DNA of 64,000 nucleotides from the NCBI RefSeq assembly GCF_007559025.1, contig NZ_CP041765.1, positions 3,407,501 through 3,471,500 of the forward strand, given 5' to 3'. Shown here piece after piece: positions 52,527 to 61,325 of this stretch. The number at the start of each line of letters is the position of its first letter. The first letter of the stretch is position 1. Below the pieces are notes generated by a model. That model was not told where the DNA came from. It searched no databases and was given only the letters and a program-made list of their open reading frames with translations. This DNA comes from Tomitella fengzijianii. GTDB taxonomy: Bacteria; Actinomycetota; Actinomycetes; Mycobacteriales; Mycobacteriaceae. Both the position numbers and the translations under genes were made by a program.

Positions 52527-53981
52527 ATGACCGACTACGACACCCTGTTCATCGGCGGAAAATGGGTGGCCCCCCACGGCTCGGAGCGTATCGACGTCAC
52601 CTCGCCCGCCACCCTTGAGCACGTGGGCAGCGTGCCCGCCGCCGACGATGCCGACGTCGACGCCGCAGTCGCCGCCGCCCGCGCCACCGTTGACGACGGC
52701 GCGTGGGGACGCACCTCCCCCGCCGAGCGCGCCGCGATCCTCACCAAGGCCGCCCAGCTGATCACGGAGCGCAAGGACGACCTGATCGCACTCACCTCCT
52801 CGGAGATGGGCGCCACGCACGCCGGCGTCGACATGATGCAGATCACTCCGTCGCTGGCCACGCTCAACGCATATGCCGCGCTGGCGGAGACATTCGCCTG
52901 GGAGGAGACGCGCCACGGGATGTTCGGCGAGTCGCGCGTGATCCGCGAGCCCGTCGGCGTCGTCGCCGCCGTCACCGCGTGGAACGTGCCGATCTTCCTC
53001 GCCGTCAACAAGCTTGCCCCCGCGATCATGGCCGGCTGCGCCGTGGTGCTCAAGCCCGCGCCGGACGCGCCGCTGTCCACGAACGCCATCGCCGAGATCT
53101 TCGCCGACGCCGGCCTCCCCGAGGGCGTGCTGTCGGTGGTGCAAGGCGGCGCCACTACAGGCGAGTACCTGGTCAACCACCCGGACGTGGACAAGGTGAC
53201 GTTCACCGGTTCCACCGCGGTGGGGCGCAAGATCGGCCGGTCGGCGGCAGACCAGCTCAAGCGCTGCTCGCTGGAGCTCGGCGGCAAGTCGGCCGCGATC
53301 GTGCTCGAAGACGCCGACCTGGCCGCGTCGGCCCCCATGCTGGCGATGAGCGGCCTGATGAACTCGGGCCAGGCGTGCGTGGCGCAGACCCGCATCCTGG
53401 CACCCCGCTCCCGCTACGACGAGGTGGTCGAGGCGCTCAAGGGCATCGTCGAGGCGATGATGAAGGTGGGCGACCCCACCGACCCGGCCACACAGATCGG
53501 GCCGGTGATCAACCAGACCCAGCGCGACAAGATCGAGGCCTACATCGCCAAGGGCACGCAGGAGGGCGCCCGGCTGGTGCTCGGCGGCGAGCGGCCCGCG
53601 GACCTCGGCGACGGCTACTACGTGGCGCCCACGATCTTCGCCGACGTCGACAACACCATGACGATCGCCCGCGAGGAGATCTTCGGGCCCGTCCTGTCGG
53701 TGATCCCCTACGACACCGAGGACGACGCCGTGGCCATCGCCAACGACTCCGACTACGGCCTGGCCGGCTCGGTGTGGACCACCGACGTCGACCACGGCCT
53801 GGAGGTGGCGCGCAAGATCCGCACCGGCACCTACGGCATCAACTGGTACGCCTTCGACCCGGGCTCGCCGTTCGGCGGGTACAAGAGCTCCGGGATCGGC
53901 CGCGAGTGCGGGCCCGAGGGCATCGACGCGTTCTGCGAGATCAAGTCGGTGCTCATGCCCGCCGGTTACACCAGCGCCTGA
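52527..53981 (+). CDS. NAD(P)-dependent aldehyde dehydrogenase (Rv0223c-like)
   Basis: The 484-residue enzyme oxidises an aldehyde to the acid. The catalytic Cys is in NSGQACVAQTRI (about residue 284) and the general base Glu in LELGGKSAAIV (about 251); the cofactor motif FTGSTAVGRKIG and GPVLSVIPYDTEDDAVAIAN are present. The start is ATG 52527, behind AAGGAGAACAG; the frame upstream to 52467 is leader. A KstR box upstream links it to sterol or cholesterol breakdown, by family knowledge. A hairpin follows the stop. Confidence 0.95.
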   Translation: MTDYDTLFIGGKWVAPHGSERIDVTSPATLEHVGSVPAADDADVDAAVAAARATVDDGAWGRTSPAERAAILTKAAQLITERKDDLIALTSSEMGATHAGVDMMQITPSLATLNAYAALAETFAWEETRHGMFGESRVIREPVGVVAAVTAWNVPIFLAVNKLAPAIMAGCAVVLKPAPDAPLSTNAIAEIFADAGLPEGVLSVVQGGATTGEYLVNHPDVDKVTFTGSTAVGRKIGRSAADQLKRCSLELGGKSAAIVLEDADLAASAPMLAMSGLMNSGQACVAQTRILAPRSRYDEVVEALKGIVEAMMKVGDPTDPATQIGPVINQTQRDKIEAYIAKGTQEGARLVLGGERPADLGDGYYVAPTIFADVDNTMTIAREEIFGPVLSVIPYDTEDDAVAIANDSDYGLAGSVWTTDVDHGLEVARKIRTGTYGINWYAFDPGSPFGGYKSSGIGRECGPEGIDAFCEIKSVLMPAGYTSA

Positions 53982-54013
53982 TCCGCTCCCCGACCCGACC
54001 CGACAGCGCGACT

Positions 54014-54062
54014 GTATGCGGAAACCGCCGGAATCCCCCGGGATCCGGCGGTTTCCGCATAC
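54014..54062. terminator. Hairpin 1 of a matching pair, between convergent genes
   Basis: A perfect 19-bp stem (arms 54014-54032 and 54044-54062) with an 11-base loop lies between the aldehyde dehydrogenase and DUF559 gene stops. Its core TGCGGAAACCGCCGGA is shared with hairpin 2. Confidence 0.8.
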
Positions 54063-54097
54063 GTACCTCCGGCCGGCGGGCGAGGCGGGACGGCAGA

Positions 54098-55084
54098 TCA
54101 CCAGGCGGCGCCGACCCGCGCGAACATGCTGTCGACATAGCCCAGGAGCGTCGCCTGCATGGCCAGCAGGTGCTTGTCCACGCGCAGCACGTCCCAGCCG
54201 ATATCCCGGTACTCCGCATACCGCGCGATATCGGATGAACGCTTGTCCTCGGAGCGCCGGTGCCAGTCGCCGTCGTACTCGATGCCCGCCTTCCACTGCG
54301 GCCACGCCAGGTCGATGCGGGCATGCAACTGTCCGTACTCGTTGAGGACCGGATACTGAGTACTCGGCCGCGGGTATCCGCGCCTGGCGAGCAGCAATCG
54401 CAGGCGCGTCTCCGGCGGTGAGGCCGCACCGCCGTCGACCAGGCTCAGCACGGCGCGAAGCCGGTCGCCGCCGGCCGCCCGCGGATGGGCCTTCGCCACC
54501 TGCGCGATCGCGGCGGCGTCGATGCGGGTGGCGTTGCACAAGGCGTCGAGCAGGATCAACCGCCGAATGAAGTCCTCATCACCACGCGCGTCCCAGCACC
54601 GGTCCGCAGAGGCGGGGTGCCGCGCCAGGTCGAACCCCGTGCGCGCCGGCGTCGTCACACGCATCCCCTGCACCACCGCGACCTCGTCCAGGGGCAGATC
54701 CGACGTCCAGACCGTGATCCCCGGCGTGGGCCGGGTGCTGGCGGAGCGCGGCCGGATCAATACCGGGGGCTCGAGGTCGTGATACTCGTACGCATCCCAC
54801 TCGTGCTCGCGATAACGGTAGGGCGCTGTCGTGTGCGCCGGGTTCTCCCGCCTCCTGCGCTGGTCGAGGTATCTGGTGCCGAGCACCGCGGCCGCCGACC
54901 GTCCGCCGAGCACCCCCCGGCCGCGCCCGTACAGCCACGCCGCCTCCGCCATGATGCGCGCCGTACGCTGCGTGCCCGGATCGGCGTACACGCCCCGGAG
55001 CAACCGCACCTGATGTTCGCGCAACCGCCGATCGCTCAGCCCGCTGCCCGCCCGCACGCGGACCCTCCCCCGTCTTTCCCCCAT
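54098..55084 (-). CDS. AbiEi-like plus DUF559 (Vsr-like nuclease fold) protein
   Basis: The product has an N-terminal part with SDRRLREHQVRLLRGVYADP, the pattern of AbiEi-type winged-helix domains (type IV antitoxin/regulator-like), and a C-terminal DUF559 domain with GIEYDGDWHRR and YRDIGWDVLRVDKHLL, related to PD-(D/E)XK/Vsr endonucleases. Such proteins are common in actinobacteria; a toxin-antitoxin or defence role is suspected but unproven. No partner toxin is adjacent. ATG 55084 and GTG 55057 (with GGGAGG upstream) are both possible starts. Hairpins with identical stems lie on both sides. Confidence 0.75.
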   Translation of the reverse strand: MGERRGRVRVRAGSGLSDRRLREHQVRLLRGVYADPGTQRTARIMAEAAWLYGRGRGVLGGRSAAAVLGTRYLDQRRRRENPAHTTAPYRYREHEWDAYEYHDLEPPVLIRPRSASTRPTPGITVWTSDLPLDEVAVVQGMRVTTPARTGFDLARHPASADRCWDARGDEDFIRRLILLDALCNATRIDAAAIAQVAKAHPRAAGGDRLRAVLSLVDGGAASPPETRLRLLLARRGYPRPSTQYPVLNEYGQLHARIDLAWPQWKAGIEYDGDWHRRSEDKRSSDIARYAEYRDIGWDVLRVDKHLLAMQATLLGYVDSMFARVGAAW

Positions 55085-55151
55085 GCGCCCCATGATTCCG
55101 GACGCCTCGCGCGGCGCCCTCTCGTCCCCCGCCTCACACCTCGCGAGCGCC

Positions 55152-55194
55152 TGCGGAAACCGCCGGAAGCGACAACGATCCGGCGGTTTCCGCA
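55152..55194. terminator. Hairpin 2 of the matching pair, upstream of the DUF559 gene
   Basis: A 16-bp perfect stem TGCGGAAACCGCCGGA/TCCGGCGGTTTCCGCA with an 11-base loop lies 77 bases after secreted gene C's stop. It is the same stem and loop length as hairpin 1. Confidence 0.8.
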
Positions 55195-55271
55195 TACGGA
55201 TACCCGCACACGGCTCGCGCCCCGTGCCGGCGAACCGGAGCGGGGCGCGAGTCGTGACTGAAGTGACCCGG

Positions 55272-55889
55272 TCAGCCGCCGATCTGGTCGGCGATGATGG
55301 TGCTGCCCGCCTGGAGCGCCAGGCTGCCGAATCCGGCCGCCGGCGCGATGCTGCCGATGCCGTTGGGCACGATCACCGGCTGGATGGTGAGGTTCTCGGC
55401 CAGGTCGCCGAGGAGGGCGGAGAAGTCGCCCGCGGCGATCGCCCGGATGATGTCGACGATACTGCCGCCGCTGACCTCGGTGCACGTGCCCATCAGCAGG
55501 TAGACGCCGTCGGCCGGGGTCCATTCGGTGGTCGACGGGTTCGGCAGCGGCTGCGTGCCGATGATCGGGATCCGCACGCCCGACGCGGCCGCACCGAACT
55601 TCACGTTGTCGCCGCCGCTGGTGAGCAGCTCGCCGATGCGGCCCCAGTCCTGGGTGGCGTAGGCGACGCCCACCTCCAGGGCGGTCTCGCCGCTGACGAG
55701 GATCGGCAGGCACAGCTGATTGCCGACCGTGTCCTTCGTGGTCACCGTCAGGTCGCTGACGTCCTGCTCGACGGTGACCGTCGGCGCGTCGGCCATTGCG
55801 ACCGCGGGCGCGGCCACCGCCGCCCCGCCCGCCAGCGTCGCGGCCGCGACCACGCCGACTCCGACCTTCTTGAGCTTCCCGATCCTCAT
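55272..55889 (-). CDS. Secreted two-cysteine protein C
   Basis: The 205-residue exported protein has a signal peptide to about residue 34 (AAPAVAMADAP). Its first Cys is in NQLCLPILVSGETAL and the second in GVYLLMGTCTEVSGG, loosely matching the two-Cys frame of proteins A and B (C-x2-P and G-T-C-x-x-SGG). The rest is strand-rich with no membrane anchor. The relationship to A and B is suggestive but not certain. The hydrophobic tail GSTIIADQIGG is short. ATG 55889 starts the protein. The gene is followed by hairpin 2. Confidence 0.7.
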   Translation of the reverse strand: MRIGKLKKVGVGVVAAATLAGGAAVAAPAVAMADAPTVTVEQDVSDLTVTTKDTVGNQLCLPILVSGETALEVGVAYATQDWGRIGELLTSGGDNVKFGAAASGVRIPIIGTQPLPNPSTTEWTPADGVYLLMGTCTEVSGGSIVDIIRAIAAGDFSALLGDLAENLTIQPVIVPNGIGSIAPAAGFGSLALQAGSTIIADQIGG

Positions 55890-56036
55890 GACGATCCCCT
55901 GCCGTTGGACTGCTCCGAGCCCCCGACCGGCCGCGTTGCAGTGATTCTCACTACTTCTTGGCGGTTATCATCACCCATGAAATCCTGATCGGCAAGCGGT
56001 TCGGGCAACCCGAACCACTCAGGGTCGGCAGCTCGG

Positions 56037-56858
56037 TCAGCCCTGGAACTTGGGGGAACGCTTCTCCAGGAACGCAGCGACGCCTTCGCGTCCCTCAGGG
56101 GAACCGGCGCTGACGCCGATGGCGGTCGCCTCGGCGAAGAGCTGGGAGCGCAGGTCCCGCTGCTCGCCGTCGCGCACGAGCGTCTTGAGCCGCCCGTACG
56201 ACGCCGTCGGACCGTTGGCCAGCTGGGAGGCGAGCCGTGACGCCTCGCCGACGACCTCGTCGTCGTCCACCACCCGGCTGACGACTCCCATCGACAGCGC
56301 GTCCGTGGCCCGCAGGACGGATCCGGTCATCGCCAGATCCATGAAGCGCACCCGCCCCATGGTGCGCGGCAGCGTCCAGCTCATCCCGCCGTCGGGGGTG
56401 AGCCCCACGGCGAGGTAGGCGGGGCGGAGCTTGGCCGAGCGCCCGCACACCACCACGTCTCCGATGCCCGCCAGGCTCATGCCGGCGCCGCCGACGCCGC
56501 CGTGCAGGCCGATGACCACCGGCACGTCGAGTTCGGCGAGCGCGGCCACGGACTCGTGCAGCCGCGTGGCGAGGGCGTCGAGGAACGGCCCCGGCTCCTC
56601 GGCGGCGCCGAACTCCTCGAGATCCCCGCCGAGGCAGAAGTGCTTGCCTTCGCCCAGGATCAGCACCGCACCGATTCCATCGTCGACCTGGCGTACCGCG
56701 TCGGCCAGCGCGTCGGCCAGCGGCATGTCGATGGCGTTGCCGTTGCCGGGCCTGTTCAGGCTGATGGCGAGGACCCGCCCCTCGCGCTCGACCAGCACGG
56801 GCGGTGCGGGGGCTTCCGTCCCGGCGGGATGCTCGACGGTCTCGGTGCTGTCTGCCAT
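56037..56858 (-). CDS. echA1: Enoyl-CoA hydratase/isomerase family protein (PaaG-like), EchA1 position
   Basis: The 273-residue crotonase has the oxyanion-hole sequences GEGKHFCLGGDLEEF and LHGGVGGAGMSLAGIGD. The usual catalytic glutamates are absent: GGGCELA reads GGAGMSLA and the PE-position reads PAY. Instead VGLTPDGGMSWTLPR has an Asp as in PaaG-type isomerases, so isomerase or another crotonase chemistry is more likely than plain hydration. The start is ATG 56858 (MADSTETVEHPAG). M. tuberculosis EchA1 (Rv0222) sits next to the Rv0223c-type dehydrogenase; here a DUF559 gene and secreted protein C lie between them. Confidence 0.85.
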   Translation of the reverse strand: MADSTETVEHPAGTEAPAPPVLVEREGRVLAISLNRPGNGNAIDMPLADALADAVRQVDDGIGAVLILGEGKHFCLGGDLEEFGAAEEPGPFLDALATRLHESVAALAELDVPVVIGLHGGVGGAGMSLAGIGDVVVCGRSAKLRPAYLAVGLTPDGGMSWTLPRTMGRVRFMDLAMTGSVLRATDALSMGVVSRVVDDDEVVGEASRLASQLANGPTASYGRLKTLVRDGEQRDLRSQLFAEATAIGVSAGSPEGREGVAAFLEKRSPKFQG

Positions 56859-57038
56859 CGTCTGCGGCCTCTCAGTTCTTCGTTCAAGTCTGTCGGGTCT
56901 GCCGGCGACGCCGCGGCCGGTTCCGGCGCGCGCCGCGCGAAGGCATCGCCCTCCAGTGCAGCATTTCATCCCCGGGACGGCGAACCGTCATCCCGGCCGG
57001 GAATAGCGCCGATGCTCACACGTTGTATCGGGCAACAG

Positions 57039-57058
57039 GTAGTTGCGCAATCAACTAC
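57039..57058. promoter_or_regulatory. GTAGTTG-N6-CAACTAC inverted repeat upstream of pirin
   Basis: A perfect 7-base inverted repeat with a 6-base centre ends 57 bases before the pirin start; the arms are like MarR-family operators. Confidence 0.5.
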
Positions 57059-57115
57059 ATTGGATCGCGGCACACACGATCCGCTGCGTCCGTCCTGCGA
57101 CCCGAGGAGCCCGCA

Positions 57116-58093
57116 ATGCCCGCCATCACCGTCGACAACCCCTTGGCCCTGCCGCGCGTCCGCGAGATCCCCGACGACGTGGCCGGCCCCGGCAACAGCC
57201 CGCGCCCCGTGCTGGGCGTGGCCACCGCGCCCCAGGGCTTCGAGGGCGAGGGGTTCCCCGTGCGCCGCGCGTTCGCCGGCGTCGACCAGCGGTTCCTCGA
57301 CCCCTTCATCCACATGGACCAGATGGGCGAGGTCCAGTACGCGCCCGGCGAGCCCAAGGGCACCGACTGGCATCCGCACCGCGGCTTCGAGACCGTCACC
57401 TACATCATGGACGGCATCTTCGACCACCAGGACTCCAACGGCGGCGGCGGATCCATCACCAATGGCGACACGCAGTGGATGACCGCCGGCGGAGGCATCC
57501 TGCACATCGAGCGCCCGCCGGAGCACCTGGTGGTGTCCGGCGGCCTGTTCCACGGGGTGCAGCTGTGGGTGAACCTGCCCGCGGACGACAAGCGCGCCCA
57601 CCCGCGATACCAGGACATCGGCTCCGAGCACATCACGCTGCTGTCCACGCCCGACGGCGGCGCACTGCTGCGCCTGATCGCCGGCGACCTGGACGGCCAC
57701 TCGGGCCCCGGCAGCACGTACACGCCGATCACGCTCATCCACGCGACCATCGCGCCGGGCGCGGAGGTGAAGCTGCCGTGGGACAAGCGCTTCAACGCGC
57801 TCGCCTACGTGCTGGCCGGCGACGGCTCCGTTGGCGCCGACCGCCACCCCGTCACCACGGGCCGGCTCGCGGTGTTCGGCGAGGGCGACCACCTGACGCT
57901 GCGCGCCGACGAGACGCAGGACTCGCGCACCGAAGCGATGGAGGTGTTCATCCTGGGCGGCGAGCCCATCCGCGAACCGATCGCCATGTACGGACCGTTC
58001 GTGATGAACACCAAGGCCGAGGTACTCGAGGCGTTCGAGGACTTCCAGGCCGGACGGCTGGGCACGATCCCCGCCGACCACGAAAGGCGCTGA
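57116..58093 (+). CDS. Pirin-family bicupin protein
   Basis: The 325-residue protein has the two cupin domains of pirin. The metal site residues are in HPHRGFETVTYI (about 83-94), and H and E appear around GGGILHIERPPEHL. Pirins are iron-binding redox sensors or quercetinases, or bind enzymes; the precise role here is unknown. The start is ATG 57116 with GAGGAG upstream. A divergent inverted repeat, similar to a MarR site, lies in the promoter region. Confidence 0.9.
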   Translation: MPAITVDNPLALPRVREIPDDVAGPGNSPRPVLGVATAPQGFEGEGFPVRRAFAGVDQRFLDPFIHMDQMGEVQYAPGEPKGTDWHPHRGFETVTYIMDGIFDHQDSNGGGGSITNGDTQWMTAGGGILHIERPPEHLVVSGGLFHGVQLWVNLPADDKRAHPRYQDIGSEHITLLSTPDGGALLRLIAGDLDGHSGPGSTYTPITLIHATIAPGAEVKLPWDKRFNALAYVLAGDGSVGADRHPVTTGRLAVFGEGDHLTLRADETQDSRTEAMEVFILGGEPIREPIAMYGPFVMNTKAEVLEAFEDFQAGRLGTIPADHERR

Positions 58094-58128
58094 CCGGCAG
58101 CCGGGCGCCGCACCCACCGTCAAACACA

Positions 58129-58160
58129 CGATGCCCCGCCCGTTTCCGGGCGGGGCATCG
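58129..58160. terminator. Bidirectional terminator between pirin and pckA
   Basis: A perfect 14-bp stem CGATGCCCCGCCCG/CGGGCGGGGCATCG with loop TTTC lies between two convergent stops. Confidence 0.85.
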
Positions 58161-58180
58161 TCGTCATGCGGAGCTCGTCG

Positions 58181-60010
58181 TCAGCCCAGCCGCTGCTTGA
58201 GCGCCTCGAGCTCGTCACGCACCGACGAGGGCACGTCGCCGAGCTTGTCGAACCACTCCTCGATCAGCGGGATCTCGCTCTTCCACTCGTCCACGTCCAC
58301 CTTGAGCGACGCGTCGATGTCGCCCATGTCCGCGTCGAGCCCCTTCAGGTGGAGCTGCTCGGCGGTGGGCACGTAGCCGATGGCGGTCTTCTCGGCGTCG
58401 GCCTTGCCCTCGATGCGCTCGATGATCCACTTGAGCACCCGCGAGTTCTCGCCGAACCCGGGCCACAGGAACCGCTTGTCGTCGCCGCGGCGGAACCAGT
58501 TGACGTAGAAGATCTCCGGCAGCTTGGACGCGTCCGCCTGCTTGCCCACGTTCACCCAGTGCGCCAGGTAGTCGTTGGCGCTGTAGCCGATGAACGGCAG
58601 CATCGCCATCGGGTCGCGCCGCACGTTGCCGACCTTGCCCTCGGCGGCGGCGGTCTGCTCCGACGAGAGCGTGGCGCCCATGAAGGTGCCGTGCTGCCAG
58701 TCGAACGACTGCGTCACCAGTGGCACCGTGTCCTTGCGGCGACCGCCGAAGAGGATCGCGGAGATCGGCACGCCCTGCGGGTCGTCCCACTCCGGCGCGA
58801 GGATCGGGCACTGCGACATGGGCGTGCAGTACCGCGAGTTGGGGTGGGCGGCCTTCTCGCCCGACTCCGGCGTCCAGTCGTTCCCGTGCCAGTCGGTGAG
58901 GTGCGCGGGCTTGTCGCCCCCGATGCCCTCCCACCAGATGTCGCCGTCGTCGGTGCGCGCGACGTTGGTGTAGATGGTGTTGCCGCCCTCGACCGTCTTC
59001 ATGGCGTTGGGGTTGGACGCCATGCTGGTGCCCGGCGCCACGCCGAAGAACCCTGCCTCCGGGTTGACCGCGTACAGGCGGCCGTCCTCGCCGAAGCGCA
59101 GCCAGGCGATGTCGTCGCCCAGCGTCTCGGCGCGCCAGCCGGGGATGGTGGGCTCGATCATCGCCAGGTTGGTCTTGCCGCAGGCGCTGGGGAACGCGGC
59201 CACCACGTAGTAGGCCTTGCCCTCCGGGGAGATCAACTTGAGGATCAGCATGTGCTCGGCCAGCCAGCCCTCGTCGTGGGCCATGGCGGACGCGATGCGC
59301 AGCGCGTAGCACTTCTTGCCCAGCAGCGCGTTGCCGCCGTAGCCGGAGCCGTAGCTCCAGATCTCGCGGCTCTCCGGGAAGTGCGTGATGTACTTGGTCT
59401 CGTTGCAGGGCCAGGGCACGTCGGCCTGGCCGGGATCCAGCGGCGCACCCACCGAGTGCAGGCCCTTGACGTACTCGCCGTCGGTGCCGATCTTGTCCAG
59501 CGCGTCCTGGCCCATGCGGGTCATGATGCGCATGGACACCACGACGTACGGCGAGTCCGTGATCTCGATGCCCAGCTTGGGCTTGTCCGCAGCGAGCGGG
59601 CCCATGCAGAACGGCACCACGTACATGGTGCGCCCGCGCATGCTGCCCTCGTAGAGGCCGCGCATCAGCGTGCGCATCTCCTCCGGGTCCATCCAGTTGT
59701 TGGTGGGGCCGGCGCCTTCCTCCGTCTGCGTGCAGATGTAGGTGCGGGATTCCACGCGGGCGACGTCGGCGGGGTCCGACTGCGCGAGGAACGAGTTGGG
59801 CTTCTTCTCTTCGTTCAGCTTGGTGAACGTGCCGGCGTCGACCAGCTGCCCGGTGAGGCGCTCCCACTCCTCGTCGGAGCCGTCGGCGAAGACGACCCGG
59901 TCCGGCTGCGTGAGCTCGGCAACCTCGGTCACCCAGGCGAGCATTTCGGCATGCCGGGTGGGCGGGTTGTCGTCCGCTGAGTTCAAACCTGGAATCGTCG
60001 CTGCGGTCAT
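58181..60010 (-). CDS. pckA: Phosphoenolpyruvate carboxykinase (GTP)
   Basis: The 609-residue enzyme converts oxaloacetate and GTP to PEP, the first step of gluconeogenesis and also used in anaplerosis. It is of the GTP type (M. tuberculosis Rv0211, 606 aa). Visible signatures: the kinase-1a P-loop [13 protein letters not shown] near residues 269-281 with the reactive Cys, [15 protein letters not shown] with the metal-binding region, and the NP/guanine pocket ([15 protein letters not shown]). The start is ATG 60010. Intergenic DNA follows upstream for 337 bases. Confidence 0.97.
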   Translation of the reverse strand: MTAATIPGLNSADDNPPTRHAEMLAWVTEVAELTQPDRVVFADGSDEEWERLTGQLVDAGTFTKLNEEKKPNSFLAQSDPADVARVESRTYICTQTEEGAGPTNNWMDPEEMRTLMRGLYEGSMRGRTMYVVPFCMGPLAADKPKLGIEITDSPYVVVSMRIMTRMGQDALDKIGTDGEYVKGLHSVGAPLDPGQADVPWPCNETKYITHFPESREIWSYGSGYGGNALLGKKCYALRIASAMAHDEGWLAEHMLILKLISPEGKAYYVVAAFPSACGKTNLAMIEPTIPGWRAETLGDDIAWLRFGEDGRLYAVNPEAGFFGVAPGTSMASNPNAMKTVEGGNTIYTNVARTDDGDIWWEGIGGDKPAHLTDWHGNDWTPESGEKAAHPNSRYCTPMSQCPILAPEWDDPQGVPISAILFGGRRKDTVPLVTQSFDWQHGTFMGATLSSEQTAAAEGKVGNVRRDPMAMLPFIGYSANDYLAHWVNVGKQADASKLPEIFYVNWFRRGDDKRFLWPGFGENSRVLKWIIERIEGKADAEKTAIGYVPTAEQLHLKGLDADMGDIDASLKVDVDEWKSEIPLIEEWFDKLGDVPSSVRDELEALKQRLG

Positions 60011-60347
60011 CAGCCTCTCCTGGAGTGGGGCCGGAGCCTCGTCCGCACCCGCCGGGTACGCCGAGGCCGGGATTCCCGGCCGGTCGGTGCAAATCGGGGG
60101 CGCGAACTCGGCTGCGCCCCGTCGGTTGGGGTGCTACCCGAATGCTCGTCTGCCGCGTGCCACCGCCCCCTCCCCAGGGGCCGCCGGCACGTGGCCCGAG
60201 GGACACGGGCGCCGGGAGTCCTGACACGAGGTTAACGCCGTTCGCAAATTTTCTCCGAATCGGGTCCCGCACCGTGCACGACCCCCGTGGAAACGATCAG
60301 CCCGCACGCGCATCGCCGCAGTTCAGCACACCCGCCCCGCGTGATGG
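60011..60347. other. Gene-free region upstream of pckA
   Basis: These 337 bases contain no credible gene. They should hold the pckA promoter. A short AT-richer run near 60240-60255 (CAAATTTTCTCCG) is a candidate promoter area, but no firm boxes or operator are identifiable. Confidence 0.45.
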
Positions 60348-61256
60348 TCAGGGACGGTCCCAGTCCGCGAGCACGCGGGCGAGAATGTCCTCCGCCACGC
60401 CCATTCCGCCCAGGTGGCTCTCGCCGTGCAGCAGCGTCATATCGGCACGCGGCAGCATCCGCACGCAGTGCTCGCCGTGCGTCTCCGGCACGATGTGGTC
60501 GGCGTCGCCGTGGTACCAGTGCACGGGCTTGTCCACGTCGGCCAAGCGGAAGTCCCATTCCTTGGAGAACAGCATGATGTCCGAGAACGGGGCGGAGAAC
60601 TGCTTGCGGCTGCCGTTGAGCAGGTCGTCGATGAACATCGCCTTGAACTCCGGGCGGGCCAGCAGGTTGCGGTCGCCCTCCGGCGAGAGGAACCCGTAGG
60701 CGTCGATGATCTGCGAAGCGAACGGTTTGACCACGCGCACCAGCGAGGTCAGCGCCATGCCGATGGGCACCCGGCCGAGCGAGACCAGCGGCGCCACCAT
60801 CGCGCCGAACCCGGCGAGCCCGCCGTCCACCGCGTCCTCGCCGCGCGTGGGCGCCACGCCGCCCAGCACCGCGCACGAGCGGACCCTGTCCGGCAGGTAC
60901 CGCGCGGCGGCCAGCGTGTACGGACCGCCCCCGGACAGGCCCACCACGGACATCTCGTCCAGGCCCAGGTTGTCGGCGACGATGGCCAGGTCGTCGGTGA
61001 ACTCGTGGAACGACTTGTACACGTGCGCGGTGGACGAGCCGATGCCCGGACGGTCGATGCCGATGATGCGGACGTTCTCCCGCTCCGCGAACTCGCGGGC
61101 CTCCACGGGGACCTGCCGGCGGCTGCCCGGCGTGCCGTGCAGCCACACCACGGGGCGCGCGTGCGGCACGCCGAACTCCGAGAAGCTCAGGACGCGGTCA
61201 CGCTCCGGCCCCACGAGAACCTTGCCCTCGAGCCGGGGGCTGGTGATATCCGTCAT
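60348..61256 (-). CDS. Alpha/beta-hydrolase
   Basis: The 302-residue protein has the alpha/beta-hydrolase nucleophile elbow VVGLSGGGPYTL (Ser near 108), oxyanion region VWLHGTPGSRR, acid GDADHIVPE and catalytic His in HGESHLGG. The lipid or ester substrate is not predictable. The start is ATG 61256. A CATACATG/CATGTATG inverted repeat lies directly at and beyond its start, suggesting repressor control. The next gene in the same direction is 69 bases upstream. Confidence 0.9.
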   Translation of the reverse strand: MTDITSPRLEGKVLVGPERDRVLSFSEFGVPHARPVVWLHGTPGSRRQVPVEAREFAERENVRIIGIDRPGIGSSTAHVYKSFHEFTDDLAIVADNLGLDEMSVVGLSGGGPYTLAAARYLPDRVRSCAVLGGVAPTRGEDAVDGGLAGFGAMVAPLVSLGRVPIGMALTSLVRVVKPFASQIIDAYGFLSPEGDRNLLARPEFKAMFIDDLLNGSRKQFSAPFSDIMLFSKEWDFRLADVDKPVHWYHGDADHIVPETHGEHCVRMLPRADMTLLHGESHLGGMGVAEDILARVLADWDRP

Positions 61257-61257
61257 G

Positions 61258-61283
61258 CATACATGATGCCGCGTGCATGTATG
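61258..61283. promoter_or_regulatory. CATACATG-N10-CATGTATG inverted repeat at hydrolase start
   Basis: Two perfect 8-base half-sites, 18 bases centre to centre, lie immediately upstream of the hydrolase start codon. Their placement fits a dimeric repressor site. Confidence 0.5.
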
Positions 61284-61325
61284 ACTGCGCAGCCCGGGAT
61301 CCCGGCGGCCGACTCACCCCGAGAC

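Noticed and set aside
49705-55889. MspA-type porins for the three secreted proteins
   Set aside because: MspA porins lack the paired cysteines seen here, and no MspA motif is visible; the proteins are described without a family name.
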